In this document: piece by piece, positions 1 through 6,493 of the stretch
Layout: the number at the start of each line of letters is the position of its first letter
Position numbering within the stretch: the first letter of the stretch is position 1
Translations under genes and position numbers: made by a program
Notes under the pieces: model-generated
Told to the model about the DNA's origin: nothing
The model's input: the letters and a program-made list of their open reading frames with translations, nothing else
Databases searched by the model: none
NCBI GenBank assembly: GCA_017622995.1
Contig: JAGAQA010000003.1
Coordinates: 103,333-167,332 of the forward strand
Direction: 5' to 3'
From: Oscillospiraceae bacterium
GTDB lineage: Bacteria; Bacillota; Clostridia; Oscillospirales; Oscillospiraceae
DNA length: 64,000 nucleotides

Positions 1-1469
1 CTCCCGTCCGAAATTACAAGAAGCGTGAGTGCTTCCAGCATCTGTATGACTATATCTACGGTGCCATGCAGGATCGGGTATTCATTCTCTACGGACTGCG
101 TCGGACGGGCAAAACCACCATGATTCGCCAGATTTTTGTCGAGATGTCCGATGCGGAACTGGCAAAGTCTGCCTTCATTCAAATCACCACAAAGAATACT
201 CTCGCCGAGGTTAATCGAGACCTTCAATACTTGCAGACGCAGGGCTTCCAGTATGTGTTCCTGGACGAAGTGACACAGATGGAGGACTTCATCGAGGGGG
301 CGGCACTTTTCTCCGATGTGTATGCCACCTGCGGCATGAAGATTGTTCTGTCCGGCACGGATTCGCTGGGGTTCCTGTTTACGAAGGACGAGCAGCTCTA
401 CGACCGCTGCGTCCTGCTCCATACCACCTTTATCCCCTACCGGGAGTTTGCGTCCGTCCTTGGGATTCAAGGTATTGACGAATACATCCGCTACGGCGGC
501 ACCATGAGTTTGGGCGGGATTCACTACAATGAAGCTTCCACCTTTGCCAGCAAGGAGAGCGCCGATGAATATGTGGACACAGCCATTGCCCGGAACATTC
601 AGCACTCTCTACGCTGCTATCAATATGAGGGGCATTTTCGGAATCTGCGGGATTTGTATGAAAAGAATGAGCTGACCAGCGCTATCAATCGTGTGGTGGA
701 GGACATCAACCACCGTTTCACGCTGGAGGTGTTGACACAGGACTTCAAATCCCACGATCTTGGCATCTCTGCCAGCAATCTGCGGCGGGATCGCAACAAT
801 CCCACAGATATTCTGGATCGGATTGACCTTTCCACTGTGACTGAAAGTCTGCGAAAGCTTCTGGAAATTCGCAACAAGCCGGAACAGACCGTTGTACTGG
901 ACAACGCTCATGTTTTAGAGATTAAGGAATATCTGGACTTACTGGATTTGACGCAGGATATTGAAATTCGTTCCCTGCCGGATGTCAGTCGAATGTCCAG
1001 CCGAACGGTGATTGCCCAGCCCGGTCTCCGCTATGCCCAGGCGGGTGCATTGATTCACAGCCTGCTTCTGGACGAAACCTTTGCCACTCTGTCTTTGCCG
1101 GAGCGTACCGCCGTACAGGAGCGGATTCTGGATGAAATCAGAGGCAGAATGATGGAAGATATCGTTTTGTTGGAAACCAAGTTGGCAAATCCGAAGAAGG
1201 AAGTGTTTGTCCTGCAATTCCCCATCGGTGAATTTGACATGGTGATTTTTGATTCCGCTGCCGGCTCCTGCCAGATTTTTGAAATCAAGCACAGCACAGA
1301 GGTGGTTCCCCAGCAATACCGGCATCTGATCGACGAAGAAAAATGCGCCCAGACCGAGCACCGCTTTGGCCCGATTACCGGAAGATTCGTACTCTATCGC
1401 GGCGAAAACCGAGTGCTGGAAAACGGAGTCGTCTATCAGAATGTAGAAGAATATTTGAAACAGATGTAA
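1..1469 (+). CDS. AAA-family ATPase with C-terminal nuclease-like domain, 5' partial
   Basis: The reading frame is open to the left edge (first whole codon at base 3), so the start lies outside the window; the first ATG at 66 is probably internal because conserved-looking residues precede it. A P-loop reads GLRRTGKTT about 30 residues into the visible part, with a Walker B-like VFLDEV some 55 residues later. This arrangement is typical of the AAA_14/DUF4143 family of uncharacterised bacterial ATPases. Near the C-terminus FDMVIFD followed by FEIKHS resembles the acidic-(E)xK core of PD-(D/E)XK nucleases, as in DUF4143. The next small gene begins 14 bases downstream, so they are likely cotranscribed. 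The biological role of this family is unknown; some members are found near defence genes, but that is inference here. Confidence 0.8.
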   Translation, partial: PVRNYKKRECFQHLYDYIYGAMQDRVFILYGLRRTGKTTMIRQIFVEMSDAELAKSAFIQITTKNTLAEVNRDLQYLQTQGFQYVFLDEVTQMEDFIEGAALFSDVYATCGMKIVLSGTDSLGFLFTKDEQLYDRCVLLHTTFIPYREFASVLGIQGIDEYIRYGGTMSLGGIHYNEASTFASKESADEYVDTAIARNIQHSLRCYQYEGHFRNLRDLYEKNELTSAINRVVEDINHRFTLEVLTQDFKSHDLGISASNLRRDRNNPTDILDRIDLSTVTESLRKLLEIRNKPEQTVVLDNAHVLEIKEYLDLLDLTQDIEIRSLPDVSRMSSRTVIAQPGLRYAQAGALIHSLLLDETFATLSLPERTAVQERILDEIRGRMMEDIVLLETKLANPKKEVFVLQFPIGEFDMVIFDSAAGSCQIFEIKHSTEVVPQQYRHLIDEEKCAQTEHRFGPITGRFVLYRGENRVLENGVVYQNVEEYLKQM

Positions 1470-1483
1470 GGAGAATAATCGCC

Positions 1484-1678
1484 ATGGAATACACAAAAGA
1501 GGAACTGCTGGAAGCCAAGCGGCAGATTGATTCCACGATCCACAAGCTGCGCTCGACGATCCTGGCTCTGCAAGGCAAGGAAAACCCGGCGCGATACAAG
1601 TCCCAGATCACACTGGCACAGCGCCGGGTGAAAGCCTTTGAAATTGCGGTAGCGTTGATTGAAAAAGAATTGGAGTGA
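1484..1678 (+). CDS. Small conserved-looking hypothetical protein (64 aa)
   Basis: The start ATG at 1484 follows a good ribosome binding site (TAAGGAGAATAATCGCC). A longer in-frame reading from 1343 runs back into the ATPase gene and has no such site. The protein is charged and probably all helical (MEYTKEELLEAKRQID at the N-terminus, many Lys/Glu/Arg), with no membrane segment or cysteines. Its stop codon overlaps the start of the downstream phosphoesterase by one base, so translational coupling is likely. I do not recognise a family; a short coiled coil is the most that can be said. Confidence 0.7.
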   Translation: MEYTKEELLEAKRQIDSTIHKLRSTILALQGKENPARYKSQITLAQRRVKAFEIAVALIEKELE

Positions 1679-2139
1679 TGAACTTGGCAAAGCGAATCGC
1701 TGTTCTTTCCGACACCCATGGGCTGCTTCGCCCTGAGGTGGTAGAAGCCATTGCCGGTTGTGACGCCATCATCCATGGCGGCGACATCAACAAGCCGGAA
1801 ATCATTGAGCAATTGCAGGAAATCGCCCCGGTTTATGTGGTGCGGGGCAACAACGACAAGGAGTGGGCGGAGCATATCCCCGGGACGCTGACCTTCCAGA
1901 TCGAGGACTGCCGCTTCTTTCTGGTGCACAACAAAAAGGAAGTTCCCAAAGACCTGACCGGCATCGACGCGGTGATCTTCGGGCACTCCCACAAGTATTT
2001 TGAGCAGATTATTGACGGACGGCTCTGGCTGAACCCCGGCAGCTGCGGCAAGCGCCGCTTCGATCAGGAGATCACGCTGGCAATTCTGACGGTGGACGGC
2101 AGCGCGCTGTCCGTCGAAAGAATCGTCATTCAGCCCTGA
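1678..2139 (+). CDS. YfcE/MJ0936-type metallophosphoesterase
   Basis: A compact (about 153 aa) calcineurin-like phosphodiesterase. The metal-binding motifs occur in family order: SDTHG near residue 13, HGGDIN near 35, RGNND near 60, a GHSH motif near 103, and NPGSCGKRR near 120. Family members hydrolyse phosphodiester bonds with Mn2+ or similar metals in the cytoplasm; the physiological substrate is generally unknown. The start is ATG 1678, overlapping the upstream stop; GTG at 1675 is an in-frame alternative. It is the last gene of a short three-gene run, and a clear terminator follows. Confidence 0.9.
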   Translation: MNLAKRIAVLSDTHGLLRPEVVEAIAGCDAIIHGGDINKPEIIEQLQEIAPVYVVRGNNDKEWAEHIPGTLTFQIEDCRFFLVHNKKEVPKDLTGIDAVIFGHSHKYFEQIIDGRLWLNPGSCGKRRFDQEITLAILTVDGSALSVERIVIQP

Positions 2140-2170
2140 CAAGTACCAACAACGGACTTGCCACGCCCTA

Positions 2171-2215
2171 AAAATGTTGTGTTATTCGTTACGAATAGCG
2201 CAACACTTTTCTTTT
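2171..2215 (+). terminator. Rho-independent terminator after the phosphoesterase
   Basis: Stem TGTTGTGTTATTCGT / ACGAATAGCGCAACA (one-base loop, two G-T pairs), followed by CTTTTCTTTT. The hairpin starts 31 bases after the phosphoesterase stop. Confidence 0.8.
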
Positions 2216-2304
2216 CGCTCCCGTCTTGAAATAAGTTCCAAAGAACTATTTTAACAATTCTATTGGATTCTGTTTCCCGCATAGCTTCCCGGATATACTA
2301 ACTT

Positions 2305-2324
2305 TAGAACGAAAACTCGTTCTA
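2305..2324. promoter_or_regulatory. Palindromic operator upstream of the XRE regulator
   Basis: A perfect inverted repeat with arms TAGAACGA and TCGTTCTA around AAAC. It lies between a -10-like TATACT (2294-2299) and the SD/ATG of the XRE gene, the usual position for an autorepressor operator. A related GAAC-N9-GTTC palindrome occurs at 2748-2764, in front of the next gene. Confidence 0.6.
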
Positions 2325-2339
2325 TAAGGAGGGGTTATC

Positions 2340-2654
2340 ATGGATCAGGCAGCAATCGGAAGCAGAATCAAGGCCGCCAGAGAGCGGGCGCATCTGACGC
2401 AGGAGCAGCTGGCGGAAATTGTGGACATCAGTCCCACCCACATGAGCGTCATCGAACGGGGCGTGAAAACACCGAAGCTGGACACCTTTGTGCGGATAGC
2501 AAACGCGCTGGGAGTCTCTGCGGACGCGCTGTTGCAGGATGTGGTGGAGCACGCCAACGAAAGCGTCATGTCGGAGCTTTCCGCAGCCATTGGCCGCCTG
2601 CCCCAGCAGGAGCAGGTTCGGATTCTCAATGCCGTCCGGGCATTAACGGAATAA
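2340..2654 (+). CDS. XRE-family transcriptional regulator
   Basis: A 104-residue DNA-binding protein. The N-terminal lambda-repressor-like helix-turn-helix covers about residues 7-62 (SRIKAARERAHLTQEQLAE, then ISPTHMSVIERGVKTP). The remaining 40 residues look like a small helical dimerisation tail. The start ATG 2340 has a strong SD (AAGGAGG). The palindrome 15 bases upstream and a sibling palindrome in front of the next gene suggest autoregulation and control of the downstream hypothetical gene. There is no sign of a toxin partner directly adjacent, so an antitoxin role is not supported. Confidence 0.9.
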   Translation: MDQAAIGSRIKAARERAHLTQEQLAEIVDISPTHMSVIERGVKTPKLDTFVRIANALGVSADALLQDVVEHANESVMSELSAAIGRLPQQEQVRILNAVRALTE

Positions 2655-2660
2655 GCTATG

Positions 2661-2689
2661 AGAGGGTCGGTTTTCCGGCTCTCTTTTTT
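2661..2689 (+). terminator. Terminator after the XRE gene
   Basis: Stem AGAGGGTCGG / CCGGCTCTCT (two G-T pairs) with loop TTTT, followed by six T. It begins 7 bases after the XRE stop codon. Confidence 0.85.
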
Positions 2690-2747
2690 CGTTCCTCCCA
2701 TATTTCGACAGACTTTTCCTTTTCTTGTGCATATACTAATTCCGTTG

Positions 2748-2764
2748 GAACTAGTTACTAGTTC
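2748..2764. promoter_or_regulatory. Palindromic operator in front of the 194-aa gene
   Basis: Perfect palindrome GAACTAGT-T-ACTAGTTC. It lies a few bases downstream of a -10-like TATACT (2734-2739), the same layout as the palindrome in front of the XRE gene, which shares GAAC...GTTC ends. This suggests repression of the next gene by the neighbouring XRE protein. Confidence 0.5.
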
Positions 2765-2792
2765 TAAAATAGCAACAGAAAGGAAAAATCAA

Positions 2793-3377
2793 ATGAATAC
2801 AATCGAATTCATCCTGTCCCAGTTGACCTCCAACGCCCTTGTTTCGGACTTGAAGACCGTGCTGCGGGAGCAAGACCCGGAGTTCCCACCGGTAGAAACA
2901 TCGTTCCAGGAAGCCAGCATTGCCCTTGCGTCCAGAATCGGCAAAGAGGAAATCGAAAATCTGCTTGCCGCTAAAGAGCAGCAAATTCTTTCCGATCTGG
3001 TCTATGCCGCTTACCTTGGCTTTCAGACGAATCTATCCAACTTTCATAATCCTGTAGCAAGTCAATTCACCAAACTGGATTATGATGTTTTCCTTCGGGA
3101 ACATATCATGCAGACGCTCCCCCGCCGGGCAGCGGTGGAGAAAACCATTGCTGCTTTTCGGGAAACACACAAAGAAGCCCTAAGCGAGCATGAAGATGCC
3201 ATTCAGAGCTACTACATCTATCTGGAAGTGGCTGGGCCAAAGCTGGCTCACTTCTGGGGGTATGCCTTTGCCAACAGGTTTCTTCCGTGGGTAGAGCCGG
3301 GGTATGTCAGCGACGGCGCTCAAACCAGCATCTATGCGCTGGAACTGCATCGGGATTTGGGGTTTCGGGTGAGGTGA
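2793..3377 (+). CDS. Hypothetical protein next to XRE regulator (194 aa)
   Basis: The start ATG 2793 is preceded by GAAAGGAAAAATCAA; a reading from 2658 would begin inside the terminator and operator and is rejected. The protein is soluble and probably mostly helical, with no signal peptide or transmembrane segment. I do not recognise a domain. Features seen are a charged first half (QEASIALASRIGKEEIENLL) and an aromatic C-terminal third (YYIYLEVAGPKLAHFWGYAF). The palindromic operator and TATACT upstream suggest that the adjacent XRE protein controls it, so the two may form a small regulatory unit. Confidence 0.7.
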   Translation: MNTIEFILSQLTSNALVSDLKTVLREQDPEFPPVETSFQEASIALASRIGKEEIENLLAAKEQQILSDLVYAAYLGFQTNLSNFHNPVASQFTKLDYDVFLREHIMQTLPRRAAVEKTIAAFRETHKEALSEHEDAIQSYYIYLEVAGPKLAHFWGYAFANRFLPWVEPGYVSDGAQTSIYALELHRDLGFRVR

Positions 3378-3394
3378 TCCGGTTTTTGTGTCAC

Positions 3395-3748
3395 TCACTT
3401 TGTCAGCTCATAGCTCATATCCAGCAGGAATTTAAGCTTCCCCTCTTCCACGCTGCCGTCCAGCGCGATAGTCAGCCAATGGGCTTTGTTCATGTGATAC
3501 CCGGGGAAAATTCCCGGTTCCTCCCGGAAGGTGCCGATCAGCCGGGGATCGCATTTTACATTCACCACGGAAATGATTTCCTCGCCGGGAAGACCCAGCT
3601 TTTCCCTGGGAATGTCCATGATAATGGCAAACCACTTCCGATTGTGGCGATGCCGGAACACGGTATTTGTCGGCGACTGCGCCCAGGGATTTTCTCCCAG
3701 CGTACTGTAGATTTCCGCGATATAGCGTTCCAGTCCCGCTCTGTTCAT
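3395..3748 (-). CDS. MmcQ/YjbR family protein
   Basis: A 117-residue protein of the MmcQ/YjbR fold (CyaY-like, often called a DNA-binding protein; true function unsettled). Family signatures are VFRHRHNRKWFAII in the first third, ISVVNVKCDP in the middle, and FPGYHMNKAHWLTIALDG near the end. Its start codon overlaps the stop of the upstream TIGR04076 gene (ATGA), so the two are probably translated from one mRNA. It converges on the 194-aa gene with only 17 bases between stop codons. Confidence 0.85.
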   Translation of the reverse strand: MNRAGLERYIAEIYSTLGENPWAQSPTNTVFRHRHNRKWFAIIMDIPREKLGLPGEEIISVVNVKCDPRLIGTFREEPGIFPGYHMNKAHWLTIALDGSVEEGKLKFLLDMSYELTK

Positions 3749-4059
3749 TCCGCGTCCTCGTCCAGTGCTTCCAGATAAAAGCTCACAGGCCGGAAGCCGT
3801 CATTGCAGGAGATCATGGCTGATTTGGGGTTCTTCATCCAGCCGTCATAGAAATCCCCGCCGCCGTGGGCAAGGGTCATGACAAAGGGAGAAATGCTGTC
3901 CCAGGCGCTGTCGCAGAAGCCCTCCGGCTTGCACCAGCCGTTGGCAACCCAGACTTCCCCCTCTTTGACATCACAGGCGTGCTGAATGGGATTTTCGTAC
4001 TTCTCCATCAGGTCAGGATAGCAGGCCTTTCGGATGGCGGTAATGCGCACCTTTTTCAT
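3745..4059 (-). CDS. TIGR04076 family protein
   Basis: A 104-residue protein matching the uncharacterised TIGR04076 family: N-terminal MKKVRITAIRKACYPDL, a CDVKEGEVW motif, and CDSAWDSISPFVMTLAHGG. Conserved cysteines (C13, C29, C43, C49 and one later in the NDG region) suggest metal or cluster binding, but this is inference. The SD (AGGAGGGGGATTCCC before ATG) is strong. It forms a two-gene operon with the MmcQ-like gene through a 4-base overlap. Confidence 0.8.
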   Translation of the reverse strand: MKKVRITAIRKACYPDLMEKYENPIQHACDVKEGEVWVANGWCKPEGFCDSAWDSISPFVMTLAHGGGDFYDGWMKNPKSAMISCNDGFRPVSFYLEALDEDAE

Positions 4060-4126
4060 GGGAATCCCCCTCCTTTTTCTGCTTCCATTTTAGCCCGCTG
4101 CACGCCGGTTGTAAATAGCTTTCGTT

Positions 4127-4336
4127 TCAGCAGGCGAGATAAATGAAATCGTAGGGATCCAGGTTTGCCTGTTCCAGCGCGGCTACCCGATCATCCGGGT
4201 CCATTTTCCGCAGTTCCTCCTCGCTCAGCCCCGCCAGACTCAGTTGATCCCGGAAGGGCTCATATTCCGCGTCCAACACTTCTTCCTCCTCGTTCCAGTG
4301 GAGCAAATCTTCCAGAAATTTGATAATCATCATCAC
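4127..4336 (-). CDS. Small acidic hypothetical protein (69 aa)
   Basis: The start follows GGGAGGTTGTG; two or three tandem ATG codons at the beginning make the exact start uncertain. The protein is very acidic (WNEEEEVLDAEYEPF; SEEELRKMDPDDRVAALEQA), soluble, and ends in YLAC. No family is recognised. It stands alone between the YjdF gene and the TIGR04076 gene, on the same strand as both. Confidence 0.6.
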   Translation of the reverse strand: MMMIIKFLEDLLHWNEEEEVLDAEYEPFRDQLSLAGLSEEELRKMDPDDRVAALEQANLDPYDFIYLAC

Positions 4337-4416
4337 AACCTCCCGTTCTTGTTTCTGCCTCCATTATACTTAGATTCTGTCCTAAAAAACGGGTGCAATT
4401 CAAGAGCATGGCGCGG

Positions 4417-4452
4417 AAAAAGCATCGGAACATTATCTGCCCCGATGCTTTT
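4417..4452 (-). terminator. Terminator of the yjdF gene
   Basis: On the minus strand the stem AAAAGCATCGG / CCGATGCTTTTT overlaps the stop codon of the YjdF gene and ends in a T run. Confidence 0.75.
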
Positions 4453-4846
4453 CCCTTCGTTTCTGTTGTTTCAGGCCGTACTGCCGCTGCTTTTCCGCCT
4501 CCCGCTGCTGCCGGGTGACTTCTTTGCGTTCCTGTTTGCTTTCTTCCCGCAGCAGCTGTAAGGCCTGCTGTGACTTTGTCCCAATTCCGGCGGTGGTCTG
4601 CTTTCTTGCTTCCCGCTGTATCCTTTTGGGATTGACCGCTTCTTTCCTCGGAGCCACATCAACAGATGGACTGAACCTGAGCTGATGGTAATTCGCCAGC
4701 ACGAACTCCCAGACTTCATAGTCCTTCGGTTCTGCGCCGAAAACCACTCTGCATACCGAAAGTTTTCCGCTTTCGATGCGTTCGAAGATTCCAACCCAGA
4801 ACGGGTCCTCGAAAAATACCGTCAGCTTTCCATAATCACTGCCCAT
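4433..4846 (-). CDS. yjdF: YjdF family (DUF2992) RNA-binding-like protein
   Basis: 137 residues. The N-terminal half matches DUF2992/YjdF (KLTVFFEDPFWVGIFERIE, then SVCRVVFGAEPKDYEVWEF and LRFSP). The C-terminal 60 residues are a long Lys/Arg/Glu/Gln-rich helix (REARKQTTAGIGTKSQQAL, then EVTRQQREAEKQRQYGLKQQ), usual for the family. The function is not known; in Bacillus and relatives the gene is under a riboswitch sensing azaaromatic compounds. The start follows AGGAGGGTTTCGTC, and a long structured leader lies upstream. This is a stand-alone transcription unit. Confidence 0.9.
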   Translation of the reverse strand: MGSDYGKLTVFFEDPFWVGIFERIESGKLSVCRVVFGAEPKDYEVWEFVLANYHQLRFSPSVDVAPRKEAVNPKRIQREARKQTTAGIGTKSQQALQLLREESKQERKEVTRQQREAEKQRQYGLKQQKRREKHRGR

Positions 4847-4859
4847 GACGAAACCCTCC

Positions 4860-5040
4860 TGAAATAAACTGCCACAGGAACGGACAACCCGGAGGGGAAG
4901 GTTACTTACCTGAGCCTGGGGCTCAGACGGCTGGGCTACCTACCAGCTCTAGCACGCCGAAGGGCGCACATTGCGTTTTTATCCTGTGTATTCGCGCTGC
5001 GCATTTCCGCGCGGCGCGGACAGCTGCAAAAGCAGTCCTG
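4860..5040 (-). ncRNA. Probable yjdF-type (azaaromatic) riboswitch leader
   Basis: About 180 bases of highly structured sequence directly upstream of yjdF on the same strand. It includes a perfect 7-bp hairpin (CTGAGCC/GGCTCAG, 4910-4926), a GCGCC-CTTC-GGCGT hairpin (about 4953-4968), a GCTGG/CCAGC stem with GGTAGGTAGCCCAGC, and a GC-rich distal stem near 5000-5035. It ends just before the SD. Established knowledge: the yjdF motif RNA precedes yjdF genes. I infer identity from position, length and structure rather than an alignment, so boundaries are approximate. Confidence 0.7.
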
Positions 5041-5176
5041 TCATGGCTATCGTATCACATAGCATTTTTATCGTCAATGAAAATCGGAAAGGAATACCGA
5101 ACACGCTTGCGGTTTTTTCTGTACTTCCTTCCGATTTCATGATAACATAGAGAAAACAGAAAAGGAGTGGAATCCC

Positions 5177-5704
5177 ATGGCAGGAACCTTACGCATCCAA
5201 AAACAAAGTATCACCGAAATGGACGTGGACTGCATCGTAAACGCAGCCAACAGCCAGCTCCGGCACGGCGGCGGTGTCTGCGGAGCAATCTTCGCGGCTG
5301 CCGGCGCAAGTCAGCTACAAGCCGCCTGCGACGCTTTGGGGCACTGTCCCACTGGCGAGGCGGTCATTACCCCCGGCTTCAAGCTGAAGGCAAAGTACAT
5401 CGTCCACGCCGTTGGCCCCATCTGGCAGGGCGGCAGTCACAATGAAGAAAAGCTGCTGTACCGCTGTTATCAAAATGCTATGAAGGTTGCCTACGCCAAG
5501 GGCTGCCGCTCCATCGCCTTCCCGCTGATTTCTTCCGGCATCTATGGCTATCCCGTCAAGGAAGCATGGCGCGTGGCAATCAAAGCCATTCGGGAAAGTC
5601 CTTATGAAATGGATGTGACCATCGCGGTGATCGATGACCGGGCGTTACAGATGGGGACTTCCATTCTCTTTCATGAAGCAAAAACTGTCTCACCAGCACG
5701 GTGA
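5177..5704 (+). CDS. Macrodomain protein, MacroD-type ADP-ribose/O-acetyl-ADP-ribose hydrolase
   Basis: A 175-residue single macrodomain. Motifs appear in order: ADP-ribose-binding VDCIVNAANS near residue 18, the GGGVCGAIFAAAG loop near 31, HAVGPIW near 76, and FPLISSGIYGYP near 115. NAAN plus the glycine loop match the catalytic class that removes acetyl or ADP-ribose from O-acetyl-ADP-ribose or proteins. The start ATG 5177 follows AAAAGGAGTGGAATCCC. It is a single-gene unit ending in a terminator that overlaps its last codons. Its place next to the defence-like region could hint at ADP-ribose signalling, but this is speculative. Confidence 0.9.
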   Translation: MAGTLRIQKQSITEMDVDCIVNAANSQLRHGGGVCGAIFAAAGASQLQAACDALGHCPTGEAVITPGFKLKAKYIVHAVGPIWQGGSHNEEKLLYRCYQNAMKVAYAKGCRSIAFPLISSGIYGYPVKEAWRVAIKAIRESPYEMDVTIAVIDDRALQMGTSILFHEAKTVSPAR

Positions 5705-5716
5705 GGCAGTTGCTTT
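5683..5716 (+). terminator. Terminator of the macrodomain gene
   Basis: Stem AACTGTCTCACC / GGTGAGGCAGTT with loop AGCAC and GCTTTTT after it, overlapping the last codons of the gene. Confidence 0.85.
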
Positions 5717-5785
5717 TTGGGCGGTGTATTCCCGCCTATTGGCGACAGTGCGACTTGTGGAATCTCAATTACATCTGTAGGTTTT

Positions 5786-5807
5786 CGGGGCGATTTTCCC
5801 CGTTTTT
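5786..5807 (+). terminator. Short terminator-like hairpin
   Basis: Stem CGGGG/CCCCG with loop CGATTTT, followed by five T. No intact gene ends here on this strand; it may be left over from a lost gene in this scarred interval. Confidence 0.4.
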
Positions 5808-5932
5808 CGCCTCTCTAAGCGGCGAAAATTTTGAAGAGGTATAGAGATAGCAGGGGTAGCAAAAGTAAGGAAACTGTAGTATTTCGGAGATGGGTTTTAC
5901 GGGGGTTTTTCATGCATACAACTACCCCAATA

Positions 5933-6133
5933 CTATTTCGCTTCAACATCTTGCTTTTGAAATTCGCTCAGATCGACGAAGTCATCCAGCGACTTTGCAC
6001 ACCGCCTAAGATAATCATGTCCACCGTCAACGGAACAGGCACCGCAAGAACAAGTTTTGAAATCGTGAACGGAAGCGGACTCTATAACGTCTCCACAAAT
6101 CTTACATTGGATTGCATTTCTGAGAATTGACAT
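5933..6133 (-). CDS. Small Cys-rich zinc-ribbon-like protein (DUF7695-type)
   Basis: A 66-residue protein with a CxxC pair (QCKICGDVIES) and a second pair in TCSCGACSVDGGHDYLRRC. This arrangement recurs in a small Clostridia/Bacilli family that I recall as DUF7695. The four cysteines probably bind one zinc ion. The start follows TAGGGGGTGATCTT. It sits alone between two degenerate direct repeats (5869-5917 and 6229-6281) that may be recombinase debris, which suggests arrival with a mobile element. Function unknown. Confidence 0.75.
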   Translation of the reverse strand: MSILRNAIQCKICGDVIESASVHDFKTCSCGACSVDGGHDYLRRCAKSLDDFVDLSEFQKQDVEAK

Positions 6134-6228
6134 AAGATCACCCCCTACGGAACAATAGCAATGGTATCGGAATAATATTGTTTGAATTATCGGAACAATA
6201 TAGCAGATAAAGTGATGGCTGCCCCATG

Positions 6229-6456
6229 GGGAAACGGTAGTGTTTCAGGGATGGGATTACATGGTTTTTTTACTGCATGCGGTTCCATGACCTCCGTCAC
6301 ACCTTCGCAACCAGAGCCATCGGACAGAGCATGTCGTTGGGACATACCTACAGCTATGGATCGTAATGTCCATGTGACCAGTAAGTCTCCGGTGAAGGCT
6401 GTACAGCTATTTGAGCTGAATCCCAGAAATATCGACATCCTCACAGTGTGCAAATA
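6229..6456 (+). pseudogene. Remnant of a tyrosine recombinase (integrase)
   Basis: From 6274 the frame reads CMRFHDLRHTFATRA, the box with the catalytic Arg and His of phage-type integrases. It then gives SLGHTYS, matching the usual LGH motif, before a stop at 6364. The preceding and following parts are out of frame or missing, so only part of the C-terminal catalytic domain survives. It lies between the DUF7695-type gene and the Fic gene and marks an old integration or excision event at the left side of the defence-like region. Confidence 0.7.
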
Positions 6457-6490
6457 AGAGCTTGCTGTCCTACTCTGGCAGCAAGCTCTT
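6456..6490. terminator. Terminator after the Fic gene (bidirectional-looking)
   Basis: Stem AAGAGCTTGCTG / CAGCAAGCTCTT around 11 bases. It lies just beyond the Fic stop on the minus strand and also closes the integrase remnant on the plus strand. Confidence 0.65.
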
Positions 6491-6493
6491 TGC

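Noticed and set aside
939-2142. Long minus-strand frames opposite the ATPase and phosphoesterase genes
   Set aside because: They are antisense to clear genes, with no SD or domain.
2305-2324. LexA-type SOS box
   Set aside because: The Gram-positive SOS box has GAAC-N4-GTTC; here the spacer is 8.
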